A DNA stretch of 36,344 bases from DATGFK01 sp040007395 (lineage in GTDB: Bacteria > Chloroflexota > Anaerolineae > Aggregatilineales > UBA2796), in contig JBDTVG010000257.1 in assembly GCA_040007395.1 (NCBI GenBank), forward strand, positions 1-36,344, read 5' to 3'. The translations under genes were made by a program, and so were the position numbers. The notes below the pieces were generated by a model. It was given only the letters and a program-made list of their open reading frames with translations, had not been told where the DNA came from and made no database searches. Every line of letters starts with the position of its first letter. Position 1 is the stretch's first letter. Below are positions 8,489-17,811 of this stretch, piece by piece.

Positions 8489-8627
8489 AAAGTTTCCTCG
8501 ACACTTATCTGTGGGTGATTACTCAGGTGCTGTGATTACTCAGGTTACCTAGAAGCGTAACTGCTCAGTCAGGAGTTTGAAATTCTTGGTATAAGCCCAA
8601 GCAGTTACAAAACTTGAAAGAGAAGAC

Positions 8628-9062
8628 TCAGGCGTTCGTGGGCTTATCGCTCACGCTGGATGGCGTGGCTAGATTTTGATCGACGGACATGACCGTCCGG
8701 CAGAAAGTCTCGGCCTGCTCAAGGGACTCAAAAACTTGTGCGGCTGCTGGATCGGACGTAGTAGGTTTCTGAATAATTATCGTCGCGATCATTTTGAGCA
8801 TTGCCTGGTTGCCGACAACCGCCATGACCTTACAGTTTGGGTGGTGGTGCGCCGAAGTGTTTGCCAGTGCAGCGAAAATTGGCGGCGATATTTTGTCTGA
8901 AACGGCACTCCAATCGCAAATACAATAGATCTGACCATCGGCATCATTTAGATAACGCAGACGTTCGGCGCTGAATTCTTCGTAGTCGGGCATGGTAACG
9001 ATACCCTCAAGGGTTATCAGCAACAAACGATCCGGCTCCAACCATTCAACTTTGTATTGCAC
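8628..9062 (-). CDS. STAS/SpoIIAA-like protein
   Basis: A 144-residue protein resembling the SpoIIAA/STAS-type fold: beta hairpin KVEWLEPDRLLLITLEGIVT, then a helix (DYEEFSAERLRYL) and central strand QIYCICDWS. Such proteins are usually soluble and may bind other regulators or lipid-like ligands. It starts at GTG 9062 with GGGGATAA upstream. The C-terminal ~20 residues are polar. It stands alone, so context gives no role. The 222-base region upstream (9063-9284) lies between divergent genes and must hold promoters for both directions; I see no convincing sigma-70 pair there. Confidence 0.6.
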   Translation of the reverse strand: MQYKVEWLEPDRLLLITLEGIVTMPDYEEFSAERLRYLNDADGQIYCICDWSAVSDKISPPIFAALANTSAHHHPNCKVMAVVGNQAMLKMIATIIIQKPTTSDPAAAQVFESLEQAETFCRTVMSVDQNLATPSSVSDKPTNA

Positions 9063-9284
9063 GTCTTATCCCCATTTTACGTTGACACATCGGCTTATCA
9101 GTACGGATCTTGCAAAGCAGTTTAATCAGAATTGCTTAGTCGTGCAACTCATTTTTTAAGTCATGCTTTTGAAAGCCAGCTAATTAGCGTTCAATGGAGA
9201 TATACTGAGCTATGCGGCGCTTTCCCCGCGCATGGCATACGCCGCTGGACTGGTTCACCTGTTCGCGGTAACATCTGATCCCCT

Positions 9285-11819
9285 ATGACTATGATGAACT
9301 TCACTTTTATTCCCGACTGGCTGCTGCCAACCTTTTTACTGCTGCCTGCGCTCCTGTGGATGTTTCTGGGTGTGGGGCTGCCGTATGCGCTTGCTGTGCT
9401 GCCGCGCTCCGACTGGCGAAAACCTGCGACTCTAATCGGTGTGGCGCTGGCCTTTGGACCAGCGTTGGTCACAACCGCCATGTTTTTCATTGGCACGTTT
9501 GGACAGTTCAGCGCGATCAATGTGCTGCTAGCCTCAATCGGGGTGGCAACAATCGGGGTGCTGCTGGCGACGCGCAATCGTTCGCCGCTGACTCTACCTG
9601 ACCAGAATCAGATCGCGCCGAAACGGTTATCGACAATTGATTGGACGCTAATCGCTGTGATTGTCGTGGCGATCCTGATTCGCTTCTGGAATACCGCCTA
9701 TTGGCCTTACACGACTTACGACGAGTTCTGGGTGTACGGCTACAACGCCAAGCTATTCATGCTGCGCGGCGCGATACCCTCCACGATGGGCTACTATCCG
9801 CAGTTATTGCCATTGGCCTACACCTACGCGCAATTGATGTGGGGCGCTGTAAACGATCACGCTGCCCGAACCGTTGTCCCGATCTTTGCCCTTGCCAGCA
9901 TCCTCATGGCGTACTTGCTCGGCAGTCGATTGTTCAACCGCCGCGTCGGATTGATCACGGCGGCATTGTGGACACTATTCCCGCAACACATGGCATGGAG
10001 CCAATTCGGGGATCTCGAAGTACCAGTAACGCTCTATTTTACGGGGACGGTGCTGTTTTTTGCGCTGGGTTGGCGCGAACGCAATCGGCGCTATATTGTC
10101 CTCAGTGGCCTGTTGATGGGCGCGGCGTTGTGGACAAAACCAACAGCGGGAGCGCTCATCGAATCGATGCTCCTTGTCATGATTGCAACCGCCGTGTATT
10201 GGCTAATCCGTCAGCCACACATCGATAAATTGCGTGTATGGCTCACTTCGCCCGAAGCTCGCTATCCATTGCTGGCATTATGTGTAGCTGTGCCAATGGG
10301 CGGCATGTGGTATGTCCGCAACATGCTGTATGGCCTTCCGCCGCTGGTCTTCCCCAAAGGCTATTGGCAGTTGGCAGCACAGCGATCCGGTCAGGAACTT
10401 GGTTGGCCTCTGCTTATCGCCGTAATCGTTACGGCACTGCTGGTCATCCATAAAAAGCGAGTACGCGCTGCACTGCTGGGAGTAGCGCTTATGTTGGTTG
10501 GCAGCTTGCCTTCGGCGTTCGGCTGGCGGTTGCCGACCTATGCCGAACTATCGCAACTCGCAGTTGGCAGCATCCCCGCCGACTTGAAGCCGACCCCGCT
10601 AACCGTCGTTGAATGGGCGATAATCGGTATCGGCGCTGCGCTCCTGACATGGGCGGCGCTTCCGCGTTGGCGTGCTCTATCGCGGGATGTGCAGGGCATT
10701 CTGCTGATTATTATCGCGTTTGGCTTGCCCTACTTTGTGACATGGTTTTGGTCATACTCGTATCATCCGCGCCTGAGTTTTGCGATTGTCCCGCTGCTGA
10801 TTGTATTAGTGGCGCTAGCCCTTGACAGATTGCCGCCTCTCCCACGACGGCTGTATGTCGCAGCGGTCTGCGTGGTGATTGTGGCGTTAGCGCTGCCCGG
10901 TTATTTCGCTGGACTCACGGCACTCGCGCCCGCCATCACCGGAGCCTTGCCCGATGACCATGCACGATACGCGCAGGGCAATCCGTCGCTCATGGGGTTG
11001 GTCGATTATCTTGCGGTGCGGCTTGACCCAAATCGGCGGCCTGCGGCAGTCAAGCGCCCGCTGCATGTCGAAGTTCCCGGCGAACTGCGTCTGCCGTTTT
11101 TCTTCCCCAACGAGGACATCCGCACCGAAAATTACCCGACACGGCTCGATCAGATTGTTGGCGTGGATTTTTTCGTGGATAGTTCGGTGGGGCAGCGGCT
11201 GTATAACGAGAATGGCAAACCCTATGCTCAGAACCAGATTCTATCGTCGCTGACCCGCGATAGGGTCATGCAGCGCACGTACACGACAGACGATGGCAAC
11301 TTCCGCTACTCCGTGTATACCTTCGATAACAAGGCGCGATTCGCCACGCCTACCCCGCAGGGTCAACTTAACGTGCAGGTCGGCAGCTTTGCTACGCTCA
11401 TCGGCTACGATCTGAGTAACCTACACAATATCCCCGGTCAGGCGATCTTGCTCACACTGGAGTGGCAGGCTATCGGACCAGCGGATCTGGATTACAGCGT
11501 GTTTGTCCATTTGTGGGATACCCGCGAGAACAAACTCGTGGCGCAGTGGGGCGGCGAACCTGTTTTCGGCGCATGGGGAGTCTGGCACAATGTCCCCGGC
11601 GCACACATCAATATTCCCTATCATACGCGGCTGTGGCAAGCCGGCGAAGGCATCAAAGACGAATGGTGGATGATCATGCCGCAAGTGCCGCCGGGAACCT
11701 ATGAACTCCGCGCCGGGATGTACGATTCTGTTAGCGGCAAGCGCCTGCCGATCACGAAAAATGGTGTGCGGCTTGGCGATTGGGTCAAACTGAACACCCT
11801 CACCATTCTCCAGCCATAG
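9285..11819 (+). CDS. GT39-like membrane glycosyltransferase with C-terminal beta-sandwich
   Basis: An 844-residue integral membrane protein with about 12 hydrophobic helices in residues 5-550. The loop after the third or fourth helix carries an acidic motif (WPYTTYDEFWVYGYNAKLF), as in ArnT/PMT-type (GT39/GT-C) enzymes that use lipid-linked sugars; D/E there would be the catalytic base. Residues ~690-844 form a soluble beta-sandwich (IGYDLSN, LTLEWQA, YSVFVHLWD, WWMIMPQVPPGTYELRAGMYD) frequently fused to such enzymes in Chloroflexota. Expected role: transfer of a sugar to lipid or protein on the outer face of the membrane. ATG 9285 was chosen; ATGs at 9291 and 9294 are possible. Confidence 0.8.
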   Translation: MTMMNFTFIPDWLLPTFLLLPALLWMFLGVGLPYALAVLPRSDWRKPATLIGVALAFGPALVTTAMFFIGTFGQFSAINVLLASIGVATIGVLLATRNRSPLTLPDQNQIAPKRLSTIDWTLIAVIVVAILIRFWNTAYWPYTTYDEFWVYGYNAKLFMLRGAIPSTMGYYPQLLPLAYTYAQLMWGAVNDHAARTVVPIFALASILMAYLLGSRLFNRRVGLITAALWTLFPQHMAWSQFGDLEVPVTLYFTGTVLFFALGWRERNRRYIVLSGLLMGAALWTKPTAGALIESMLLVMIATAVYWLIRQPHIDKLRVWLTSPEARYPLLALCVAVPMGGMWYVRNMLYGLPPLVFPKGYWQLAAQRSGQELGWPLLIAVIVTALLVIHKKRVRAALLGVALMLVGSLPSAFGWRLPTYAELSQLAVGSIPADLKPTPLTVVEWAIIGIGAALLTWAALPRWRALSRDVQGILLIIIAFGLPYFVTWFWSYSYHPRLSFAIVPLLIVLVALALDRLPPLPRRLYVAAVCVVIVALALPGYFAGLTALAPAITGALPDDHARYAQGNPSLMGLVDYLAVRLDPNRRPAAVKRPLHVEVPGELRLPFFFPNEDIRTENYPTRLDQIVGVDFFVDSSVGQRLYNENGKPYAQNQILSSLTRDRVMQRTYTTDDGNFRYSVYTFDNKARFATPTPQGQLNVQVGSFATLIGYDLSNLHNIPGQAILLTLEWQAIGPADLDYSVFVHLWDTRENKLVAQWGGEPVFGAWGVWHNVPGAHINIPYHTRLWQAGEGIKDEWWMIMPQVPPGTYELRAGMYDSVSGKRLPITKNGVRLGDWVKLNTLTILQP

Positions 11820-11836
11820 GCGCGAATTTAGTTAGG

Positions 11837-12262
11837 TTAGCTGAAAACACTTTTGTCGGGAGGTTGCATTAGATACCGACTAAGGATGTAGATGATGAGG
11901 AGGTTAGTCACTAGGGTGACAACACCTATTATCATACTAAAAATTTGTCCAATAGGCACTCGCGTTAATAGAATAACAAAAGCCGTGCCAACAATAGTTA
12001 GCAGGCTACTCATTGTCCAGGCCCCTAGACCTAGCTCTAACCCTATTCGCTTGCGGAGCACAATTAAAAATAGTGCGACGAATGCCACAAGCGCAACAAA
12101 GATAGATACATAATCAAATGGTAATGCCCGCTTATAATATTGCTCTGGAGCCTTGAGAATTTCGATAATCTGCTTAACACAAAAATACAGCGACAAGCCT
12201 GCTTGGATAACGCCGATTCCCACGACCCCTAAAAGGCGTGGTCGTCTAGGTTTTGGTTCCAC
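11837..12262 (-). CDS. Four-helix integral membrane protein of unknown function
   Basis: A 141-residue protein with a basic N-terminus (EPKPRRPRLL) and four hydrophobic segments at about 11-32, 48-70, 77-98 and 104-128. No family recognised. GTG start at 12262 with AAGGGGG about five bases upstream. It converges with the glycosyltransferase gene, leaving only 17 bases between stops. Local base composition is more AT-rich than the neighbours. Upstream (12,263-12,490) is a 228-base AT-rich region between divergent genes. Confidence 0.6.
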   Translation of the reverse strand: MEPKPRRPRLLGVVGIGVIQAGLSLYFCVKQIIEILKAPEQYYKRALPFDYVSIFVALVAFVALFLIVLRKRIGLELGLGAWTMSSLLTIVGTAFVILLTRVPIGQIFSMIIGVVTLVTNLLIIYILSRYLMQPPDKSVFS

Positions 12263-12490
12263 TATGCCCCCTTGTTAACGCGCCGATCAAATCAGGTAAA
12301 CGAACAATGCACAATTAGTGATACAAAAGTTCTCACTCCTGCTAAGTTTACGTTTCTAGCCCAAATTCTACCAAATCGAGTCATCTTCTCGACTGGCTAA
12401 GCGCTTCACCCACGTTGGAATTATTAGGTTATCCACAAGCTGTGTTAAACTAATAAAGAGTGAACCTGACACGCACAAGGTGAGGGGAAC

Positions 12491-13834
12491 GTGACAACTC
12501 CCATTCCTAATATCTGGCAACTGCAACAAAAAGGCGATATTGACTCGCTGATAGAAGCGCTGCGACATACTGAAGCCAGCGTGCGTAAAAATGCAGCGGC
12601 AGCCCTGCGGGCAGTGGGCGCGTGGCAAGCGGTACCTGCGCTTGAAGCCGCCCTTACCAATGAGCATGACTGGCAAGCCCATGCGGCGATTACTGCCGCG
12701 CTGCAATATCTGGATCGTGACATTCACGTTGAAACGATGATCAAGCAAAAGGATATTCGCGGCCTATCCAAAATGCTGTCCAGCCCTCGCCACGACGATA
12801 TTGTTACGGCAAGCAAAGTCTTGGGCGAATTGGGCGACAGACATGCCGTCGAATCGCTGATCATGGTGTTTCGCAACCCGCTGCTGCCGAATCACGTCCG
12901 GTTGGCGGCGGCGGAAGCCCTGCTCAAATTAGAGAGTGCCCCGGCTGTCGTGACGCTGCTAGGAGCCATGCGGCGTGATAATTGGCAGGTACGCCGGAAC
13001 GCGGCGGCTGTACTGGGGCAGTTGCAGGCAACGTGGGCTACCGAACCGCTTATCGCGCTGCTGCAAGATCCGCATCAGGCGGTGCGGCGTACTGCGGTGG
13101 CAGCGCTGCGCCGCATCAAGACTCCTGAAGCGCTCAAAGCAGCGGATGCCTTTGAGGAATTACAAATCAAAATCGCGATGCAGGAAGTCAAAGAGGTCGA
13201 ACCGGAGCTACCTCAAGCGCCTAAGCCGCGTGGTACTGGCCCGCTGCCTGTCACCCGGACTCTACCCGCCGCGCCCAAGTCGGCGGAGGAATGGCTACCT
13301 TCACCCGCTAAGACTGCACCATTACCTCCCTTACCTGATGCACAGCCAGAGTCGAAGCCGACCTTACGAGGGACAACCCCCTTGCCAGTTGTACCTACCT
13401 CGGGGGAATCGAAACCCGCTGCGCCGGGAACGGGACCACTGAAATTACCCGGTACTGGCCCGCTACCTGCCACCGGATCTCCCGATAGAGCCGCCAGAGG
13501 GGGGACAGGTCCGCTTAATGCAGCCATGCCAAAACCTCAGGCTGAGGAAACAGCATCGAAGCCTGCTACCGCACCGCTGCCCGGAACCGGGCCACTCAGT
13601 GAGTCGCGCTTGGCGAAACTGCGGGCCACCCAGCAAATGCAAGCCGTCTCGACGACAGAGACTTCAGAAAAACGAGAGAAGCCTGCTACCGGGCCGCTGC
13701 CTAATTTACAAGCCAATACTTCTCCTGTACCTGATCCAATTCAGCCGGAAAAGGCAGATACAGAGAGCGAGTTCCCGCCGTTGGAGCCGCTGCCGCCTTC
13801 AACGACTCCGACACCAAATGGTGATCAGCCCTAG
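12491..13834 (+). CDS. HEAT-repeat protein with TGPLP-rich tail
   Basis: A 447-residue soluble protein. Residues 5-215 contain five or six HEAT/PBS-lyase-type repeats (for example DIDSLIEALRHTEASVRKNA, ALRRIKTPEALKAA), a protein-binding solenoid. Residues about 235-447 are low-complexity, rich in Pro, Thr and Gly, with some nine imperfect copies of (G/A)T(G/A/T)PLP spaced at variable distance, separated by charged linkers. The tail could be a flexible tether with many short binding or phosphorylation motifs; its threonines (TGPLP) are possible kinase sites for FHA recognition (inference). GTG start at 12491 with GGTGAGGGG upstream. Confidence 0.8.
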   Translation: MTTPIPNIWQLQQKGDIDSLIEALRHTEASVRKNAAAALRAVGAWQAVPALEAALTNEHDWQAHAAITAALQYLDRDIHVETMIKQKDIRGLSKMLSSPRHDDIVTASKVLGELGDRHAVESLIMVFRNPLLPNHVRLAAAEALLKLESAPAVVTLLGAMRRDNWQVRRNAAAVLGQLQATWATEPLIALLQDPHQAVRRTAVAALRRIKTPEALKAADAFEELQIKIAMQEVKEVEPELPQAPKPRGTGPLPVTRTLPAAPKSAEEWLPSPAKTAPLPPLPDAQPESKPTLRGTTPLPVVPTSGESKPAAPGTGPLKLPGTGPLPATGSPDRAARGGTGPLNAAMPKPQAEETASKPATAPLPGTGPLSESRLAKLRATQQMQAVSTTETSEKREKPATGPLPNLQANTSPVPDPIQPEKADTESEFPPLEPLPPSTTPTPNGDQP

Positions 13835-13907
13835 AAATGCGGTGGATCGGTATATAGACCATCTCCGGCTAGCACGATTTGGAGGGTCTGTCCGACGCGC
13901 TATTTTT

Positions 13908-14834
13908 CTATTCTGTGGGGCTGACACGCGGATCGAAGGCCGCGGTCAGCAGATCGGTGATCATATTGACCACGCTGTAGACAATAGCACTCAGGATCAC
14001 GATGCCTTGCACCACTGGGAAATCGTGATCCTGAATCGCACTAAGCAGCACTTGTCCGATCCCCTGCCGCACGAACAGTGTCTCTGTGACGACTGTCCCT
14101 CCCAGTAAAAATCCCGCCTGCAAACCGATTACCGCTAAGACAGGCGCGAGTCCGGCTCGCAAGATATGCTGGATCGCGATCTGGCGGCGGCGGAGTCCTT
14201 TGGCGCGGGCAGTCCGCACAAAATCTTCATCGCGCAAGCTGGCAAGGCTATCCCCGGTCACGCGGGCGATACTCCCGGCGAGGCTCAAGCCAAGCGCCAA
14301 ACACGGCAGAATCAACGTTTGTGGGTCGTTGCTGCCTGCGGAAGGTAACAGATGCAACATCAGGCTAAACAGCGTGATCAGCAGTGTGCCTGTCCAGTAG
14401 ATCGGTGACGAAAGTAGCAGCGAAACAATCAAGGCGGCTGACCAGCGCAGCCAGCGCGATGATCCTAATGCCACCACGATACCCAGTCCCACGCCGATCA
14501 GGACTCCCACCAACAAGGCACCTGCCGCTAGGATGACCGTTGCGCCAAACTGCTCACCGATCATGTCACTAACGGGGCGGTTTGAGACGAGCGAACTGCC
14601 AAAATCGCCGTGCAGCAAGCCGCCAAGCACCTGCCCATATTGTTGTGGCAACGGTTGATCTAACCCAAGTATCGCTCGCCGCTCTGCGATTTGCTCAGAC
14701 GATGCGCCACTACGCGCCAACGTTGCGCTGACTGCGTCGCCGGGTAGGATGCGTAAGGCGAAGAAAGCCAGCGTAAAGGCCAACCACAGCGTCAAGATCG
14801 CCGCGCCCGCCCGCCGCAGTAGATAGCCCATCAT
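13908..14834 (-). CDS. Peptide ABC transporter permease, DppB/OppB family
   Basis: A 308-residue inner membrane permease with six predicted helices. N-terminal YLLRRAGAAILTLWLAF and the ILPGD motif are typical, and the EAA loop (FVRTARAKGLRRRQI) that contacts the ATPase is present. It pairs with the substrate-binding protein gene located 15 bases upstream. The second permease (DppC) and ATPases (DppD/F) expected for a full importer do not follow; the next gene is on the other strand and convergent. Codon 1 or 2 (ATG ATG) may be the start; no clear ribosome binding site is seen, consistent with translational read-on. Confidence 0.9.
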   Translation of the reverse strand: MMGYLLRRAGAAILTLWLAFTLAFFALRILPGDAVSATLARSGASSEQIAERRAILGLDQPLPQQYGQVLGGLLHGDFGSSLVSNRPVSDMIGEQFGATVILAAGALLVGVLIGVGLGIVVALGSSRWLRWSAALIVSLLLSSPIYWTGTLLITLFSLMLHLLPSAGSNDPQTLILPCLALGLSLAGSIARVTGDSLASLRDEDFVRTARAKGLRRRQIAIQHILRAGLAPVLAVIGLQAGFLLGGTVVTETLFVRQGIGQVLLSAIQDHDFPVVQGIVILSAIVYSVVNMITDLLTAAFDPRVSPTE

Positions 14835-14849
14835 TGGCGATTAGGTTGC

Positions 14850-16523
14850 CTAACTAGTGGGTGTCGCTGTTTTGGGCGTGTCACCGAGTGTCAGGTTAGG
14901 CAGCAGCGGAAACCAACCATACGCATCGAAGCTCAGGCCGTTCACATTGGCGCGTGCGCCGTTCAAGTTCACATAGTCACGGATTGGCACGATCAGCGCT
15001 TGATCCATGATCAATTTTTGAACCTGCATATAGTAGGTTTTGCGCTCGTCTTCGCTCTGGCTAGCCGTCGCACTGGTTAGCCAATTATCGAGATCATCCG
15101 ATTCGAAGTGCGTCCAGTTATTAAACGCCTGTTTGCCGAACATGCCATTCAAGAAGGACGGATCAAGCCCAAAATCGTTGTAGACAATTAGATTATAGTC
15201 GTTGTCTTTATCCTTGAGCGCCGCGACCAGATCCGTAAAGCTAGGCACTTCCTTGATCACGACATCGGCTCCCAACTGCTTCCACTGGATTTGCAGCTTT
15301 TGCGCGACCTGTGGCGCAAAGCCCCACGGCGGCACAACCATCACCAGCCGCAGATTTTGCAGGGTTTGCTGAGTGCCTTTGTGCAGGATTGGGTTCTCCT
15401 TCGACTGGACAAAGCCCAGCCCGTGCAGTTGATCGAGGGCGGCTGTGCTGCTATAGGGATACAGTTTGGTCACTTCGGGATCGTAGTAGGGCGACACTGC
15501 CGAGAGTGGCCCATAGGCGACTGGTGAAAACTGCTGGAACACGGCATCGACTATCCCACTGCGATTGATGGCCTGAATCAAAGCTTGGCGCACTTGCAGT
15601 TGGTCGGTTGGCTCACTCGACACATTGAACAGGAATTGCAGCGGCGCACCGGGGATCGGCTGGGGGTAGAGTCGTACATTGCTATTGCCTGTGAACAGAG
15701 TCGCGTCAGTGGGCGAGAGTTCGCCCATGATCTGCGCTGCGTCCGATTCCAGTGCCGTCGCACGAGTGGCGGGGTCGGTGAAAAAGCGGAACTCGATCTC
15801 ATCGACGGAATTGGCGGTAGGGGGATTGTAGAAGGGCGGCCCCCATTTGTAATCTGGGTTGCGCCGGATCGTCAGATGATCGCCGGGGATGTAATCGACC
15901 ATGCTGAACGGCCCTGTCCCGACCTGATGAAATTGATACCGCGCAAGATCATAAGATTGAAGCGCGTTGGGGCTGGCAATGCCCGTATAGACCTGACTCA
16001 AGCCATCTAACAGCGGTGCATAAGGCTGCTTCAAGACGATCTGGATTGTCATTGGATCAACAATCGTATAGTGATCGTAGGGGCCGAGCAAAAAGAGTGC
16101 TTTTTGCGATTTCGTCGCTGGGTTAGTGATCCGATCCAGATTGACGGCAACCGCCTTCGCGTCAAAAGGTGTGCCATCCTGAAACTTGACCCCAGCACGT
16201 AGATTGAACGTGTAGGTCAAGCCATCGTCGGAAATGCTCCACTTTTCAGCCAGACCGGGAACGAACGCTTTGGTCTGTGGGTCACGGTACAGCAGCGTGT
16301 CATAGACCGAACGTAGCACGATCCCCAGTTCAGACGATGAATTGACATGCGGATCGAATCCACTGGGCATCAGCGTTAGCCCATAAACAATGTGATTCTT
16401 GCTAGCCTCTGCAACAACCTTTTTGCCACTACCAAACAGGATAACGACAAACAGGGCAGAGGCACATGCCATCAATACAAATATCATCAAAATGATGCTG
16501 GTCAGCAGCCGTCTCGTTCTCAT
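14850..16523 (-). CDS. ABC transporter substrate-binding protein, SBP_bac_5 family
   Basis: A 557-residue extracytoplasmic solute-binding protein. An N-terminal RTRRLLTSIILMIFVLMAC segment is a signal anchor, with a marginal lipobox (LMAC). The mature part carries the family motifs: LLYRDPQTKAFVPGLAEKW, YTFNLRAGVKFQDGTPFDA and QIVLKQPYAPLL. Ligands are usually oligopeptides, but sugars or metals are possible. The start is ATG 16523 because AAGGAGG lies seven bases upstream; the longer frame up to 16568 lacks a binding site. It is the first gene of a two-gene unit with the DppB-like permease. Confidence 0.9.
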   Translation of the reverse strand: MRTRRLLTSIILMIFVLMACASALFVVILFGSGKKVVAEASKNHIVYGLTLMPSGFDPHVNSSSELGIVLRSVYDTLLYRDPQTKAFVPGLAEKWSISDDGLTYTFNLRAGVKFQDGTPFDAKAVAVNLDRITNPATKSQKALFLLGPYDHYTIVDPMTIQIVLKQPYAPLLDGLSQVYTGIASPNALQSYDLARYQFHQVGTGPFSMVDYIPGDHLTIRRNPDYKWGPPFYNPPTANSVDEIEFRFFTDPATRATALESDAAQIMGELSPTDATLFTGNSNVRLYPQPIPGAPLQFLFNVSSEPTDQLQVRQALIQAINRSGIVDAVFQQFSPVAYGPLSAVSPYYDPEVTKLYPYSSTAALDQLHGLGFVQSKENPILHKGTQQTLQNLRLVMVVPPWGFAPQVAQKLQIQWKQLGADVVIKEVPSFTDLVAALKDKDNDYNLIVYNDFGLDPSFLNGMFGKQAFNNWTHFESDDLDNWLTSATASQSEDERKTYYMQVQKLIMDQALIVPIRDYVNLNGARANVNGLSFDAYGWFPLLPNLTLGDTPKTATPTS

Positions 16524-16649
16524 GGCGAACGCCTCCTTTGTGTGAAAATTTCGGGTGCGGGCAGTCAATCGCAGTCTAATTTACTGTCGCGCTCAAGTGT
16601 CGCCATTATAGCCCGTCTGACGCTCCCTTTTGTAGAGTCTATTGGGCAA

Positions 16650-17696
16650 TTAAGACAAGTTTTCCGGCGGATCGGCTTGACTCTTGTCATCAGCTTTCTG
16701 GCGGCGCTGGCGAAAGTCCTTATAGATCGATTGAAGCTGTGACGGATTCAACTGTTTGCCGCTTTCAAAATAGGCCGCTGCTGCCTTGCCAATCGCGAAG
16801 GTTCCACCAGAGGCAAAGCCAGCCGAAACCAACCACCCCGGCCCCGGTATCCACTTGGCGGCTTGCTCACCCAGATAGCGAATCCCGACTCCGCCCGCAA
16901 TGGTACTCAGTAGTTCACGAGCGTGGCGCAGATTGAACGACTCGCCATAGATCGCCGCGATACGCAGCACCATCCGCAGTTGATGACCGATTAGCAGTGG
17001 GAGATCGATAAACGGGACGGGTTCGAGGCCAATGCCTGCCGCCATAAAAGCCGCTTCACGAATCACTCTATTCGTGGCCTGTTGGCGATAGGCAGGCAAA
17101 GCGCGACCTATCGCAACGGCAAGTTTGGGATTTAGCGCCACAATAGCAGGAATAAGCAGATCTGCGATGCCTTCACCTGTTCTGGCGGAAAGCGCAATGA
17201 TCCCCACCCCCAACTTGTGTTCGCCATCGTTGATCACGCTGATGCGGTCACGACTGCGGATCAGGTCAATCTTGTTGAGAGCGACTAAGACTGGCTTGTT
17301 CATATGCTTAATTTGCTGGTACAGATCCACATCCACTTGCCGGATACCTGCCCCGGCATCCAGCAGCAGCACCGCAGCAGTCGCTTGCTCAACGGCTTTA
17401 AGCGCGATTTGACGATGGGCTTCACCCGAAGCCTCATCGACTCCGGGGGTATCAATGAGCGTGAAAGGGCCAAACGCCTCATTGACTGTATCACGAGTCG
17501 TGCCGGGGACAGGGCTTACCTCGGAAATATCACGCCCTTCGAGGGCATTGAACAGACTCGATTTGCCTGAATTGACAGGCCCAACAATCGCCAGACGCGA
17601 ACGGATCTCGACTTCAACTTGCGACTCAAGATCTCGCCAATTAATGACATTCAGGATTGTGCGAATGTCTTCCATTTGTCGTGGTAGATGTAACAT
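16650..17696 (-). CDS. Era-like GTPase with DUF697-like C-terminus
   Basis: A 348-residue protein with complete G motifs: P-loop GPVNSGKS 39-46, TTRDT 66-70, DTPG 82-85, NKID 141-144 and SAR 170-172. Residues about 190-320 form a hydrophobic helical domain (GLEPVPFIDLPLLIGHQLRM, GIRYLGEQAAKWIPGPGWLV) like DUF697, which attaches GTPases to the membrane. The final 30 residues are polar (FRQRRQKADDKSQ). Function in the cell is not known; members are often linked to envelope or stress functions. ATG 17696. Downstream (16,569-16,649) there is only a short gap to the binding-protein gene. Confidence 0.8.
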   Translation of the reverse strand: MLHLPRQMEDIRTILNVINWRDLESQVEVEIRSRLAIVGPVNSGKSSLFNALEGRDISEVSPVPGTTRDTVNEAFGPFTLIDTPGVDEASGEAHRQIALKAVEQATAAVLLLDAGAGIRQVDVDLYQQIKHMNKPVLVALNKIDLIRSRDRISVINDGEHKLGVGIIALSARTGEGIADLLIPAIVALNPKLAVAIGRALPAYRQQATNRVIREAAFMAAGIGLEPVPFIDLPLLIGHQLRMVLRIAAIYGESFNLRHARELLSTIAGGVGIRYLGEQAAKWIPGPGWLVSAGFASGGTFAIGKAAAAYFESGKQLNPSQLQSIYKDFRQRRQKADDKSQADPPENLS

Positions 17697-17811
17697 TACA
17701 GTCCTTTGATGGCTTGAACTTCCATCTCAAATTTATTCAGACTACGATTAATTGACCAGTGGGTTGTGCAAAATATTACGAAAATGCGTGAATGTGGGAT
17801 CTGCGGGGATT

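Larger units (their letters stand above)
7645..8568. repeat. 13-bp direct repeat flanking a two-gene island
   Basis: CGTAACTGCTCAG occurs at 7645-7657 and again at 8556-8568, bracketing exactly the two minus-strand genes between them. Next to the right copy are two copies of GTGATTACTCAGGT (8515-8528 and 8532-8545), and the reverse complement GCAGTTAC lies at 8601-8608, pairing with GTAACTGC at 8557-8564. No transposase is encoded. The layout suggests an inserted cassette or a small non-autonomous repeat element. Confidence 0.5.

Noticed and set aside
12368..12748. Minus-strand 126-codon open frame before and inside the HEAT gene
   Set aside because: Overlaps the HEAT protein start, has no recognisable motif and no ribosome binding site.
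13230..13710. Tandem DNA repeat array in the TGPLP region
   Set aside because: The repeats are at the protein level with variable DNA and spacing, so they are a low-complexity coding tail rather than a DNA array.
17697..17811. A hicA toxin gene downstream of hicB
   Set aside because: Only 20-40-codon frames without the basic HicA motif are present in this short gap.
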